64,000 nucleotides of DNA from Sva-07 sp963793335 (GCA_963793335.1 CAWBZS010000009.1:124001-188000), one strand, 5' to 3'; shown: positions 32,957 to 41,883, numbered from the stretch's first letter. Numbers and translations are program-made. The notes: a model not told the origin generated them from the sequence alone.

Positions 32957-33568
32957 ATGAAGCCGGTGTTCATTCACATCAGCAAGAACGCGGGAACGAG
33001 CATCGTGTCGACGGCTGGCGAAACCATCACCAACGCCGGTCACCGAACCGCAGCGAGTTGGGTCGCCGAGTACGGCGCCGATGCACCGTTGTTCAGCGTC
33101 ATTCGCCACCCCTACGACCGAGTGCTCTCCGAATACCACTACCGCCGGCGACGCTGGAACTCCGGTGAGAACAACCCGCACCTGATGAACCTCGATCTGT
33201 CGTTCGACGACTGGGTGATCGCGACGTACGAGGGCGACCAGTACCGCACCCGATCCTTCTTCGAGCGCACCGGTGTCCCCTACAACCGACACAACCTGGT
33301 GGGCGACGTGTTGATCTGGTTCATTTCTCAGGTCGAGTGGCTTGGCGATGCCGACCAGCAACTCCTGGTCGAGGAACTCCTGCGCTTCGAGCACCTCCGC
33401 GAGGACTGGTCCACATTCTCCGCCAGACACGGCATCGAGCGCGCCCTGGTTCACGCCAACTCGTCGCCCAGGCCATCCGACGCCGAGCAGCGCATCGCGC
33501 AACGCACCCGCGACATCATCCACCGCTACTACCGCGCCGACTTCGAGCGCTTCGACTTCCGACCCTGA
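32957..33568 (+). CDS. sulfotransferase family protein, second copy
   Basis: A 203-residue sulfotransferase with the phosphosulfate loop VFIHISKNAGTSIVS at the N-terminus and the 3'-phosphate motif FSVIRHPYDRVLSEYHYRRR. The C-terminal helix DIIHRYYRADFERFDF is typical of the family. It is divergent from the first sulfotransferase and only distantly similar, so they likely modify different positions. GGAG before the ATG can serve as a ribosome binding site. Confidence 0.82.
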   Translation: MKPVFIHISKNAGTSIVSTAGETITNAGHRTAASWVAEYGADAPLFSVIRHPYDRVLSEYHYRRRRWNSGENNPHLMNLDLSFDDWVIATYEGDQYRTRSFFERTGVPYNRHNLVGDVLIWFISQVEWLGDADQQLLVEELLRFEHLREDWSTFSARHGIERALVHANSSPRPSDAEQRIAQRTRDIIHRYYRADFERFDFRP

Positions 33569-33589
33569 CGACCCGCCGATGTCGGGCGG

Positions 33590-34438
33590 TCAGTCGCCTG
33601 CGGCACCAGGCCAGCGAAACACCACATTGGTGCCCGACCATTGCGGCTCATGCGCATCGAGATAGGCGGCGACCTCATCGTCACGGTCTTCGGTCAGACA
33701 CAGCCGCCGGCGGGCCGAGGCCACCTGCGCAGCGACGTCCGACGTCGCTCGGGCAAGTGGCGGGCGCGGGACGTCCCATCGTTCGGCGTCGAGCCCGAGG
33801 TCGGTGAGCACCTCGGCGAGGTCGTCGGCGGTTGGTTCCGTGGGACGTTCGAGCCCCCAGAAGTGCCGCCACGCCTCGTTCCATGCCGACAGCGGGTGCC
33901 GTGGTGGCAGGACGAGCACCACCGCGAGACGCGCATGTTCGGTCAGCGCCAGCAGGAACGGCTCGATCTCGGCGACGTTGTACGCAACGTGGTGGCACAC
34001 GACGACGTCGGCAACCGGGGTCTGGTCGGCGATGTCGGGCCATGACCCCTCGAGCGTGGTCGCGTGCACGCCGACCTCGGCGGCAGCGCTCGTGAACGAC
34101 TCGAGCATGGCACTGCTCTGATCGACGCCGGTCAGCAACTCGGCAGGCGGGACCAACGAGAGTGCGGCACGCCCGCCGCCGCAACCCACGTCGAGCACCG
34201 AGCCGCCCTTGGCGGGAAGCACGGCGCGCGCAATCTCGGCAGCTGGGGTGTTGCGGTCGAGCGTGTCGTCCACCGCGAACGTCGCCGTGTCGTGCTGCCA
34301 TGGGGACCTGGGCGCCTGAGCGAGGATCTCGTCGGGGATCGCCCACCGTTGCAGTCGGTCAGCCCATCGCACGGCTGCCGCGGAGGTCGCCTGAGGGGCA
34401 TTCGGTGTGTCCGGTTCGGACTCGTGCGATTGCGACAC
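33590..34438 (-). CDS. class I SAM-dependent methyltransferase
   Basis: A 282-residue Rossmann-fold methyltransferase with motif I GGSVLDVGCGGGRAALSLV, acidic residue in GVDQSSAML and motif IV-like VADVVVCHHVAYN. The N-terminal 25 residues are polar and disordered. The acceptor is unknown. It is convergent with the sulfotransferase gene and could belong to the glycan locus or be independent. Confidence 0.82.
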   Translation of the reverse strand: MSQSHESEPDTPNAPQATSAAAVRWADRLQRWAIPDEILAQAPRSPWQHDTATFAVDDTLDRNTPAAEIARAVLPAKGGSVLDVGCGGGRAALSLVPPAELLTGVDQSSAMLESFTSAAAEVGVHATTLEGSWPDIADQTPVADVVVCHHVAYNVAEIEPFLLALTEHARLAVVLVLPPRHPLSAWNEAWRHFWGLERPTEPTADDLAEVLTDLGLDAERWDVPRPPLARATSDVAAQVASARRRLCLTEDRDDEVAAYLDAHEPQWSGTNVVFRWPGAAGD

Positions 34439-34541
34439 GCCTCAACGCTACTGCATCACGTGGATGTCGAACTCTGGCGCAGCGTGGTGCTCAGGCCCTG
34501 CAGTCCGCAGTCACGTTCACCGGTCTGGAAGACTCCGCAGC

Positions 34542-34979
34542 ATGGCCACCGAGACGTTCGTGATCGATTCCACGCTGTCGCCGGACGCGGCGTTCACCAC
34601 GGTGATCGACTTGGCGCGGGTCGGCGAATGGGATCGCGGAATTCGTTCGTCGCGTCTCGTCGAGGGCAACGCCGGCTCGATCGGCGCTCGGTACGAGGTG
34701 ACCGTCACCGGGTTCGACGGCGAGCCGACGACGGTGATCTACGAGCTCACCTCCGTCGATGCGCCGAGCACCTTCACCATGGTCGGCACCCATCCGGAGT
34801 TCCGGGCCGAGGACACCGTGACGTTCGAACCTGTCAGCGGTGGAACCCGCGTGACCTACGACGCCTCGCTCTTCCTGCTCGGAGACGACCCCCCGATGAG
34901 CGACGCCCAGCTCACCGACACCTTCGCGAAGATCGTGGCCGTGCCTCGGTCCGGACTCACCTCGTTCCTCAACCCGTAG
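34542..34979 (+). CDS. SRPBCC-family protein
   Basis: A 145-residue START/polyketide-cyclase-like protein that would form a hydrophobic pocket. It starts MATETFVIDSTLSPDAAFTT, then VGEWDRGIRSSRLVEG and a run of predicted beta strands ending with a long C-terminal helix. The ligand is unknown. The ATG at 34542 is preferred because the upstream open frame is Cys/Ser-rich and atypical. Probably monocistronic. Confidence 0.8.
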   Translation: MATETFVIDSTLSPDAAFTTVIDLARVGEWDRGIRSSRLVEGNAGSIGARYEVTVTGFDGEPTTVIYELTSVDAPSTFTMVGTHPEFRAEDTVTFEPVSGGTRVTYDASLFLLGDDPPMSDAQLTDTFAKIVAVPRSGLTSFLNP

Positions 34980-35008
34980 GCGCTGCGTCGGGTTCGCCCG
35001 ACGCCTCC

Positions 35009-35532
35009 TCAGGGCGCGGTGGGTGCGGGCGCTCTGGGTCCCGGGAGGGCAGCTTCGATCAGACGGCCGACGATCAGGCCGACGAAGGCGGCGGTGAAGA
35101 CGGCCGTCGCCTCGCTCGAAGCGACTCCGGCGATCAGAATCGTCAGGATGGAGATGCTCAGAGGGACCGAGGCTGAACCCGGCGACCAACGTCGCGAGCG
35201 CGACCAACACTCCCCCAGGGATCGCCTTGGCGTTGATCTCCCGGTCGCCAAGGCGACGAACACGTTCCCTCGGCGGCGCTGGACACCGTGGCGTGGGTGA
35301 CGCCGACGAGCAGACCACCGATCGTCATGATGATCGGAACCCGAATCGATCCGGAGAAGGGGCCTGGGTCGATCGAGTCGGGCCACAGCACGCTCTGTCC
35401 GGCCGAGACGAGGGCGACGAACGCCAGCGCGGCGACGGCACCGACGGCACCGAGCACGACGGCGATGCCGATCAGCTGGTGCAGCGGGGCCGCATCCGCA
35501 TTTGTCGAGGATGCCGCCCCAGGCCCGTTCAT
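35009..35532 (-). pseudogene. remnant of a CLC-type chloride channel
   Basis: Pieces of one membrane protein occur in three frames. From ATG 35532 the first reads MNGPGAASSTNADAAPLHQL with two helices and IRVPIIMTIGGLLVGVTHA; after a shift the second reads KAIPGGVLVALATLVAGFSL with GP following, like the ion-path loop of CLC channels; a third gives SILTILIAGVASSEATAVFT and a final helix. About 170 residues remain of the usual 430, so the middle is deleted as well as frameshifted. This is a genuine relic. Confidence 0.65.
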
Positions 35533-35597
35533 CGTTGCTCCGCCCGCCCGAGGGACGCCATGCCCACGGCAGGAACCGTAGCGAACACGATTCTGCG

Positions 35598-37121
35598 CTA
35601 CCCGCCCCTGTTCGGGATGTCGGTCGCCTCCGTCCCGGATGGCTGGGAGTCGGGTCGGCGGTCGTTGGTTGACCCCTGATGGTGCACGCTGCCATCGGGT
35701 CGGGTCCACGTTGCCACTCGGGCGGGGGTCATGGTGAGGGTCCAGCCACCTTCGTGCACGAGGTGGTGGTGAGGTTCGCAGAGTGGCAGCAGGTTGTCGA
35801 TGTCGGTGGCGCCTCGGTCTCGCCACCACCATCGGACGTGGTGGATCTTGCAGCTCGAGAACGGCACCGTGCACAGGGGATGGGCGCAGGTGCGATGCAT
35901 GGCCCGCAGTGCTCGGCGTTGAGCTCGGTTGACGGTTCGTTTCGATCGGCCGACGTCGAGTGCTTCCCCGTTGCCGCCGAGAACGATGGGAATGATCTCG
36001 GCGTCGCAGCACAGACGCCGGACGGTCGACACGGGCAACGCGCGGCCGTCTTCGGTTTCGCACACGCTGTTGGCGTGGAGGCCGTCGACCAGGGTGGTCA
36101 GGTCGATGAGCAGACTGACCTCGGTGATCGGGGTGACCTGGCGGTCGACTGGCTGCGGCTCGCGTTCGCCGCTGTCCTCGACGCTGCCGTCGACGCTGCC
36201 GTCGGGTGCCGACACCCGGTTGGGGAGATCGGCTGCTGACGTGATGCCGGCGCAGCCGGGCATCGCCGCGTCGACGGCGGCAGCCAGGTCTCGGGCGATG
36301 CCGGCCGCTGGACTTGGCGTCGTTGTCGTCGCGCCCGCTCCTGCCCCGATCACCGTCGGGCCGGCGGTTGTTGAGTTGGACGCCGTCGAGGACGCGCTGC
36401 CCGAGTCGCCGACGACGCTGGACATCAAGGCGTCGACTTGGAGCTGCTGCCACGGCGTCCGGGTGTTGCCGTCTCGTTGCTGCAGCGAGCGCAGTTTCCG
36501 GTTGAGGGTGTTCCACAAGATTTCGTCGCGGAGCGGGTCGAGCGAGATGTCGGTGTGATGCATGCCGTCGGCGGGGTCGACTCGGCGGCGGATGCGTGAT
36601 GCGGCTCGCTGGCGGTCGAGCTCGGAGGAGTCGTTGCCGGTGAGGTCATCGGTGAGCCGAGCGACGAGGGCTCGGCAGCGGCGAGTGAACGCCTCGATGG
36701 TGTCTGCCCTGGCGTGGGCGACCAGCTCGTCGTCGTGCATGGCGAACGCAGTGCGCACTTCGGTCGGGGCGGTGCGGGTCGCGTTGGCGATGGCGTCGAG
36801 GTGGCCGGCAGACACGGTGCCGTCGTCGAGGCCATCTTCGAAGACGGGCATCGCGTCGGCGACGTCGCCGCGGCGAGCGATCTGGACGGCTTCACGGCTC
36901 GACCGGTTGGAGTTGACAACGATCATGTCGGCGGCCGACTCGGCTCGGCCGGCTTCGGCAAGTGCCCGACCCTGGCGGGTGCAGCGCAGATCGAGGGCGT
37001 CGAGCCAGCCACGCACGCTGGCACCGGCGGCCATGACATCGGCCAACTCGTCGCGATCGAGTGCGTCGACATCGGTACTGCAGAGACGCTCGACAGTGGC
37101 GAGCAGTTCGGCACGCTTCAT
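35598..37121 (-). CDS. DUF222/13E12-family protein with HNH endonuclease domain
   Basis: A 507-residue protein of the actinobacterial 13E12 repeat family. The N-terminal helical DUF222 region (to about 210) is followed by a low-complexity Thr/Ala/Ser linker (about 235-275) and a C-terminal HNH nuclease: RTCAHPLCTVPFSSCKIHHV with a zinc-type Cys pair, then DIDNLLPLCEPHHHLVHEGG. These proteins are multi-copy in many actinobacteria and are suspected to be mobile or defence-linked; no function is established. An AAGGAGGA ribosome binding site seven bases before the ATG makes this start secure. Confidence 0.9.
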   Translation of the reverse strand: MKRAELLATVERLCSTDVDALDRDELADVMAAGASVRGWLDALDLRCTRQGRALAEAGRAESAADMIVVNSNRSSREAVQIARRGDVADAMPVFEDGLDDGTVSAGHLDAIANATRTAPTEVRTAFAMHDDELVAHARADTIEAFTRRCRALVARLTDDLTGNDSSELDRQRAASRIRRRVDPADGMHHTDISLDPLRDEILWNTLNRKLRSLQQRDGNTRTPWQQLQVDALMSSVVGDSGSASSTASNSTTAGPTVIGAGAGATTTTPSPAAGIARDLAAAVDAAMPGCAGITSAADLPNRVSAPDGSVDGSVEDSGEREPQPVDRQVTPITEVSLLIDLTTLVDGLHANSVCETEDGRALPVSTVRRLCCDAEIIPIVLGGNGEALDVGRSKRTVNRAQRRALRAMHRTCAHPLCTVPFSSCKIHHVRWWWRDRGATDIDNLLPLCEPHHHLVHEGGWTLTMTPARVATWTRPDGSVHHQGSTNDRRPDSQPSGTEATDIPNRGG

Positions 37122-37485
37122 GATTCCTCCTTCCAGCGAACGGTGGTGAACGGAGGGGAGTCGGTAAGAACAATAGTACTGGCGAAATGACTATCATGCA
37201 ACATGCGTTCGACAAATCCCAACAAACGGTGATGTTCGACGTCCCCCACGTCGCACGTGCGAGGACAGGTCTGGCCATCGTGCAGGGGTTGAGCCGGCAC
37301 GACGGGACTCCGAGCCGGGGCCTCTGCCTTGCATGGCGAAACCCGCGAGCGGCACTCACACTCACGCACAAGGGTGTTGTCGTCAAGGCTCTCGAGCAAC
37401 AAGCCTGTGGGCCGGAGAGCACATGGCGGGTGCCCCGCCGACGGGCGCGCACGCCCGCGGATCTACCGAGAGGTTCCGCGACCGA
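37122..37485. other. intergenic stretch without recognised gene
   Basis: Upstream of the DUF222 gene, partly A+T-richer than the surroundings. Open frames exist on both strands but their translations are Arg/Ser/Pro-rich or unrelated to any family. I see only a G+C-rich hairpin-forming stretch near 37425-37460. Confidence 0.5.
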
Positions 37486-37737
37486 TCAGTCTTCCCAGAT
37501 CCATGACACTGGCGTCCCGTCGCCAAGAACCGCTTCCTCGACGTCGTCGTCTGAGTATGGATAGATCACCCACTCGTCAGTGACGCGTCCCTCGTCGTCG
37601 TGGGTATCGACCTGGTCTCGCGCCTTTCTGCGTCCAACATCCGACGGGTTGCAGATTGGGTGACAGAGTCCAACGGCACTTCCGAACGAAGCGCCCGCAG
37701 GATCGATCACCGTCGGGCCCACAACGAGCACCGACAT
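37486..37737 (-). CDS. possible small hypothetical protein
   Basis: An 83-residue frame whose C-terminal half, DEWVIYPYSDDDVEEAVLGD, has protein-like composition and sensible codon usage; the N-terminal half is less convincing. No family recognised. It lies in a degraded accessory region. Confidence 0.35.
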   Translation of the reverse strand: MSVLVVGPTVIDPAGASFGSAVGLCHPICNPSDVGRRKARDQVDTHDDEGRVTDEWVIYPYSDDDVEEAVLGDGTPVSWIWED

Positions 37738-37848
37738 TCACTGGCTGCAATGTGTTCGAGAGCCGGACGCTCGTCGGAGGACATGTCTGTCCATCGGCCC
37801 GACGTGGCTATGCGAGCCCTCTCGAATGCCGGTGATGAGCGGACACGA

Positions 37849-38150
37849 TCACGTTCCGGCGAGGTCGTCGATGACCCGCCACATGCGAGCGCCACCACCC
37901 CATCGATCGTCATCTCGAACAGACGCTGAAGGTCCTCGACGAGACGCTCGGTCTGGGGACCGAAGACCCCATCAATCCCGACGTTGCCTACCGACTCGTC
38001 GAAGATCACGCCCTGGGTGTCGCGCACGGCGTCGCCACGGTCACCTCGTCGGCACGACCTCTTGCTCGAGTTGAGCGGCCACAGGCCCCATGATCCATTG
38101 ACGGGATCGAAGGTGGGAGGCGTCGGTGCAGACTTCGGCCTTCCTGGGGC
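37849..38150 (-). pseudogene. peptidoglycan-binding domain protein, frameshifted remnant
   Basis: Minus-strand translation gives a Pro/Ala-rich stretch, FDPVNGSWGLWPL, then a PG_binding_1 domain: RRGDRGDAVRDTQ, GIDGVFGPQTERLVEDLQRL and FEMTIDGVV. Directly after this, near 37891, one base appears to be missing; in the next frame the domain ends normally with ARMWRVIDDLAGT and a stop at 37849. No start codon is evident at the 5' end, which overlaps an opposite-strand frame, so the beginning may be lost. The domain would bind cell-wall peptidoglycan. Confidence 0.6.
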
Positions 38151-38473
38151 CGCCGTCGGAGCGTGGGCCGAACGCTGGGGACACCTCGGCCACCGAGTCA
38201 GCGTCGACCCTCACGGCAAACGTGGCTGCCGGGACGGTCGTGTTCCCACCGTGGGCATTCTTCATCGACGAAGTCAAGGGAACCCCATTCAGGGACGACG
38301 ACTGGCAAGTGGGTGACGAGCTCACGATGACACTGGAGGTCCCCTTTCGGTGCAGCTACGGGGCGGTCGAGCGAGATGTGGTGTCGTCGACGACGAAGAC
38401 CTATCGCGTGACGGCGATCGAACTGGATCCGACCGACTTCGAGCCGATCGACGTCACTTGGACCGAGGTCTGA
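38126..38473 (+). CDS. orphan hypothetical protein
   Basis: A 115-residue frame with natural composition and codon use, especially VFPPWAFFIDEVKGTPFRDD and LTMTLEVPFRCSYGAVERDV, which suggest a small beta-rich soluble protein. GTG is the likely start, but the first 30 residues are Ser/Thr/Ala-rich and uncertain. No homologous family recognised. Confidence 0.5.
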   Translation: MQTSAFLGPPSERGPNAGDTSATESASTLTANVAAGTVVFPPWAFFIDEVKGTPFRDDDWQVGDELTMTLEVPFRCSYGAVERDVVSSTTKTYRVTAIELDPTDFEPIDVTWTEV

Positions 38474-38710
38474 TCGAGCGCTCGGAGAGCGCTGAGCACT
38501 CGTGTTGTCGGCGAGCACGACGCCGACGAGTCGGATCACGGAGGCGTCGTTGCTGCGACGGGGAAACCAGCGGATCCACTCCACCACCACGGTCAGTCCG
38601 TCCGAAGCGATCATCGAGGTCCCGCTGAACCGGTCGACTGTGGTGGTTGATGCTTCTGGCGAAGCACGAGGCCAATTGTGGCCATCGAGCAGGTGTGGAG
38701 TTGGCACGTC

Positions 38711-38743
38711 GGACTCGAACCCGGGACCCCTACCGTGTCATGG
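38711..38743 (-). repeat. att remnant: duplicated tRNA-Val anticodon-to-T-arm segment
   Basis: Thirty-two of 33 bases match 42714-42746, starting GGACTCGAACCCGGGACC and ending CTACCGTGTCATGG on the plus strand. The flanking sequence cannot fold into a full tRNA, so this is the distal attachment-site copy. Confidence 0.75.
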
Positions 38744-38780
38744 ACTCGACTATCACACGGCAGATCTCTACCACGGGGCC

Positions 38781-38796
38781 TGATACACGTGTATCA
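38781..38796. repeat. 16-base perfect palindrome TGATACACGTGTATCA
   Basis: Self-complementary over its full length, 38 bases inside the element from the att remnant. It could be a protein-binding site of the element; function unknown. Confidence 0.5.
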
Positions 38797-39105
38797 AGAG
38801 CACTACGATAGCGCCACAGCTTTCACAGGTCGTTTCGTGTGATACCGACGAGGTACGAGTACCGACCTGCGAGGCGGTCGTGCTGGCACGGATCAGGCCG
38901 TTAGTAATCGCCGTGGGAAGGCGGTTTCAGACACCGCAATGGCAGCGCTTCTCGCTACCGGGTGACGCTGCCAGCTGCTGGCCACGGACCGTTGCGACCG
39001 CCCGACATCGGCCGCTCAGAATCACCGAACTCGTGGGTCGGCATCCTGCTTGCGGCTCCGAGCAGTCACCAGTGGAAAGCGGTCGGTGATCGAGTTGTGA
39101 GCTGT

Positions 39106-40773
39106 TCAGCAGGATTCGATGGTGGCTTCGAGGGTGAAGTCCTCGACCGGTGCGCTGTCGTCAGGTGCAGCGCCCGATCCGACGACGGTCACCTGACCGC
39201 CATCGACGGTGATGCTGCCGCGCCCCTCGAACTGGAGGCCGCCCGAGACGACGATGCCGGCATCGCCGCTGCCGTCGGTGAGCATGAAGAGAATGACCTG
39301 TGAGGTCTCACCCTGCGCGACGAACTCGCTGGGATCGAGCGTGCAGCTGACGATGTCGGCATCGATGGTGACGTCACCGACGGACAGCGTCGCCGAGCCC
39401 GACGCCTGGCCGGCTTCCTCGCCGCCAGCCGACTCACCGGCGCCGTCGCCTGGCGACTGAGCAGCGAGCGCGGCCTCGATCTCATCGAAGCTGGGGACGT
39501 CGAGGCCGAGGTCGAACAGCTCGTTCCACAACACGATGAACGCCTGCGCTCCGGCAGTGGAGTTGATCATCACCGTGAACGTCGCACCGGTCTCCGGGTC
39601 GTAGAACGCGAGCGCTTCCCAGCCGATCGCCTGCCCGCTGTGCCCGTACCACCCGTCCACGCCCTGCTGCAGGATCCCGAGCCCGTATTGCAGCTCGTCT
39701 CCCTCGATCGGGGCCACTTCGAGGCGCTGCGTGCCGAGTTCGGTCGACAGCAAGGTGTTGCCGGAACCGGTCGACGCCCACAGGAAGAGGTCGTCGATCG
39801 TCGAGTAGGCGCCACCGCCCGCGCCGCCCCACGAGATCGACCAGTCGGTGGTGTCGGTGCCTGCCTCGGCCTCGACCCCGATGTCAGCGAGGCTGCTGAC
39901 ACCGCCAGGGTCGATGTAGCCGTGGGTGGACGGGTCGGGCATTTCGTTCTCGTCGGCGGGGAGCAACGCCGTGTCGGTGAGACCAGCGTCTTCCGCAACG
40001 CTCGCGATGCCCGCTTCGATCGTCTCACCGGTGACGGCTTCGTACATCAAGCCGAGGATGATGAAGTTCGTCGTCGAGTAGCCAGGCGTGCCGATCGGCT
40101 CCACCTCGGACGCATCGAGCGCCGCTTCGATCAGCTCCTCGGGAGCCCAGACCTTGGTCGGGTCCTCGACGGCCTGCGCGGTGGCGGACCCGGCGACGTT
40201 TGCGTAGTCCGGCAGGCCGCTGGTCATCGACACCAGGTGTTCGACGGTGATGTCAGCCGTCTCGGGGAACTGCTCGGCGACGTCGGGGACGACATCGTCG
40301 ACCGTGTCGTCGAGGGACAGCTCGCCGGCGTCGACCAGCCGGAGGATGGCAACGGCGGTGAAGGTCTTGGTGACCGAGCCGATGCGACTGTGGTGGTCGA
40401 GTGTCATCGGGTCGACGTCGATCTCAGCGTCACCGATCGCCGTCGACCAGAACCCGAGCTCGGGGTGGGAGACGGCGATCATGGCCCCCGGCGTTCCCTC
40501 AGCGATCTGGAGGGTGAGTTCGGCCAGTTCCTGCCACTCAGCGGCGGTCGCATCATCGACCGGTGTCATGTTCGGCGGCGTCGCGGTCCAGAACTCGGTG
40601 TCGGCAGGTGCCGTCGTAGCGGGCGCCGCAGTGGTGTCGGCAGCGACCGCTGTCGTGTCGGTGCTGCTGTCGGCGTCATCGCTGCCGCAGGCGGTCACGA
40701 CGAGCAGCGCCACGACGACCGGCAGTGCGGTCAGCGTGCGACATCGCCCGATGAGGGAACGTTGGTTGGTCAT
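39106..40773 (-). CDS. serine hydrolase (beta-lactamase/DD-peptidase family) lipoprotein
   Basis: A 555-residue secreted lipoprotein. The signal peptide MTNQRSLIGRCRTLTALPVV leads to the lipobox VTAC, then a Thr/Ala/Asp linker. The catalytic domain has SxxK in RIGSVTKTFTAVAIL, the YxN-type GYSTTNFIILG, and GHSGQAIGW near the place of the third motif, as in class C beta-lactamases, esterases and D-Ala-D-Ala peptidases. After about residue 400 an Ala/Gly/Glu linker connects to a 100-residue beta-rich C-terminal domain with paired Cys (DIVSCTLDPSEF, ATIESC). A second ATG at 40809 is possible. Cargo of the tRNA-Val element. Confidence 0.86.
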   Translation of the reverse strand: MTNQRSLIGRCRTLTALPVVVALLVVTACGSDDADSSTDTTAVAADTTAAPATTAPADTEFWTATPPNMTPVDDATAAEWQELAELTLQIAEGTPGAMIAVSHPELGFWSTAIGDAEIDVDPMTLDHHSRIGSVTKTFTAVAILRLVDAGELSLDDTVDDVVPDVAEQFPETADITVEHLVSMTSGLPDYANVAGSATAQAVEDPTKVWAPEELIEAALDASEVEPIGTPGYSTTNFIILGLMYEAVTGETIEAGIASVAEDAGLTDTALLPADENEMPDPSTHGYIDPGGVSSLADIGVEAEAGTDTTDWSISWGGAGGGAYSTIDDLFLWASTGSGNTLLSTELGTQRLEVAPIEGDELQYGLGILQQGVDGWYGHSGQAIGWEALAFYDPETGATFTVMINSTAGAQAFIVLWNELFDLGLDVPSFDEIEAALAAQSPGDGAGESAGGEEAGQASGSATLSVGDVTIDADIVSCTLDPSEFVAQGETSQVILFMLTDGSGDAGIVVSGGLQFEGRGSITVDGGQVTVVGSGAAPDDSAPVEDFTLEATIESC

Positions 40774-41220
40774 GCGGAGTGGTCCTTCGTTGGGTAGGCG
40801 CTTGGCCATCAGACGGGTTGCTTCTTCGGGACGATCAGCATGATGATCCAGTCGATCAGGATGAGGATCAGACGGCGCCGATGCGCACGGCGACGATCGT
40901 GCCGATGATGGTGCGGTAGTGACGGGATCCTTCAGGGGGGGTTGGGCTCGCCGACAACGGCGGGCTGTCGGAGACGGCATCAGAGCGTCGAGAACGGATG
41001 TCAGATCATTGTAGACGTCAGCATCTTCTCGGCCAAGGATCCCGTCAGCCGACCTAGCTGCACCATGAGCCACGGCCCGACCGCTGGCACGACGCCAGGC
41101 CGCTGCAGGAGCGATTCGGAGCAACCTGCTGAGCTCGTCGAGATCCTCGGCGCTGGCGCGGCAACGTCGTACTCGGTCTTGAGCGGAGTTGTCGGTGGCA
41201 GCGCACGATCCGCCTGGACG
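40774..41220. other. non-coding stretch with a membrane-protein relic
   Basis: On the minus strand, ending at 40809, a short frame gives LILILIDWIIMLIVPKKQPV, the tail of a membrane protein; the sequence before it continues in another frame as HYRTIIGTIVAVRIGAV. This looks like a decayed small membrane-protein gene. Nothing else is recognisable up to 41220. Confidence 0.4.
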
Positions 41221-41883
41221 TCAGCTCACCAACTCGTGTTCGCGGTGGGCGTAGATGATGAGTTCGTCGCCGGCGAGCAGTCCGACATCGACCGGTGGGG
41301 CACCAAAGTAGGTCTTGCCACGTCGGACGCCCAGAATTGTGACATCCGGAAAGGCGAGGGCGAGCCCTCGCAGACTCCGAAGCGATTCCGCAGGTGTGCC
41401 CTCGAGCTTGACCGCCTGAACCGAGAACTCCTCCGACAGCGTCAAGAGATCCAACCGGTTCGAAGACAGCACCGGGATGAGACGACGGTGCGCATATCGA
41501 TGGCCGACGTTCTCCAACCGACGCTGGACCGGCCCATTGAAGACGATGATCAGCAGGAGGAGTACTCCCGAGATCACGACCAGCACATGCTCGGTGGTGG
41601 CTCCCGGTCCAGGAGCGATGAACCCGACGAGCACGGTGAGCACCAATGTCGGTGTGCCGAGGCTGCCCACGAACATGGTCGTACCAATGATTCGTCGACG
41701 TACTCGATGGTTCACGACATTCTCGGCTTCCGTCGTCGTGAAACCGGCACCGCTGAACGCAGACCGGGCCTGAAACGCTGCGCTCTCGGGCGGAACACCC
41801 GTGGCAATCAGCGCTCCCCCTGCCAGCTTCGTGAAAGCCACCGAGATGACCGCTACGACGAAAAAGGTTGCGATGGCGTACAT
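41221..41883 (-). CDS. membrane protein with C-terminal RCK (TrkA-C) domain
   Basis: A 220-residue protein. The N-terminus has a membrane helix (MYAIATFFVVAVISVAFTKL) and, after a loop with an AFSGAGFTTTEAENVVNHR segment reminiscent of Trk/Ktr potassium-transporter pore loops, two more helices (LGTPTLVLTVLVGFI and VLVVISGVLLLLIIVF). The last 70 residues, SVQAVKLEGTPAESLRSLRG through GDELIIYAHREHEL, form a TrkA-C ligand-binding domain. It resembles a truncated cation transport regulator. Cargo of the tRNA-Val element, with nothing related nearby. Confidence 0.75.
   Translation of the reverse strand: MYAIATFFVVAVISVAFTKLAGGALIATGVPPESAAFQARSAFSGAGFTTTEAENVVNHRVRRRIIGTTMFVGSLGTPTLVLTVLVGFIAPGPGATTEHVLVVISGVLLLLIIVFNGPVQRRLENVGHRYAHRRLIPVLSSNRLDLLTLSEEFSVQAVKLEGTPAESLRSLRGLALAFPDVTILGVRRGKTYFGAPPVDVGLLAGDELIIYAHREHELVS

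Larger units (their letters stand above)
38474..39105. other. gene-poor stretch holding the att remnant
   Basis: No convincing gene. It contains the tRNA-Val-like repeat at 38711-38743, a perfect palindrome at 38781-38796 and, on the minus strand around 38480-38700, an open frame with some protein-like sequence (GTSMIASDGLTVVVEWIRWF) of doubtful reality. The remainder to 39105 shows nothing. Confidence 0.5.

Noticed and set aside
37187..37564. Open frame on the plus strand upstream of the DUF222 gene
   Set aside because: Translation is Arg/Ser/Pro-rich without family resemblance and the frame reads across hairpin-rich non-coding sequence.
38700..38780. A complete second tRNA at the att remnant
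   Set aside because: Only the anticodon-to-T-arm half matches tRNA-Val; the 5' half does not pair with the 3' acceptor strand.
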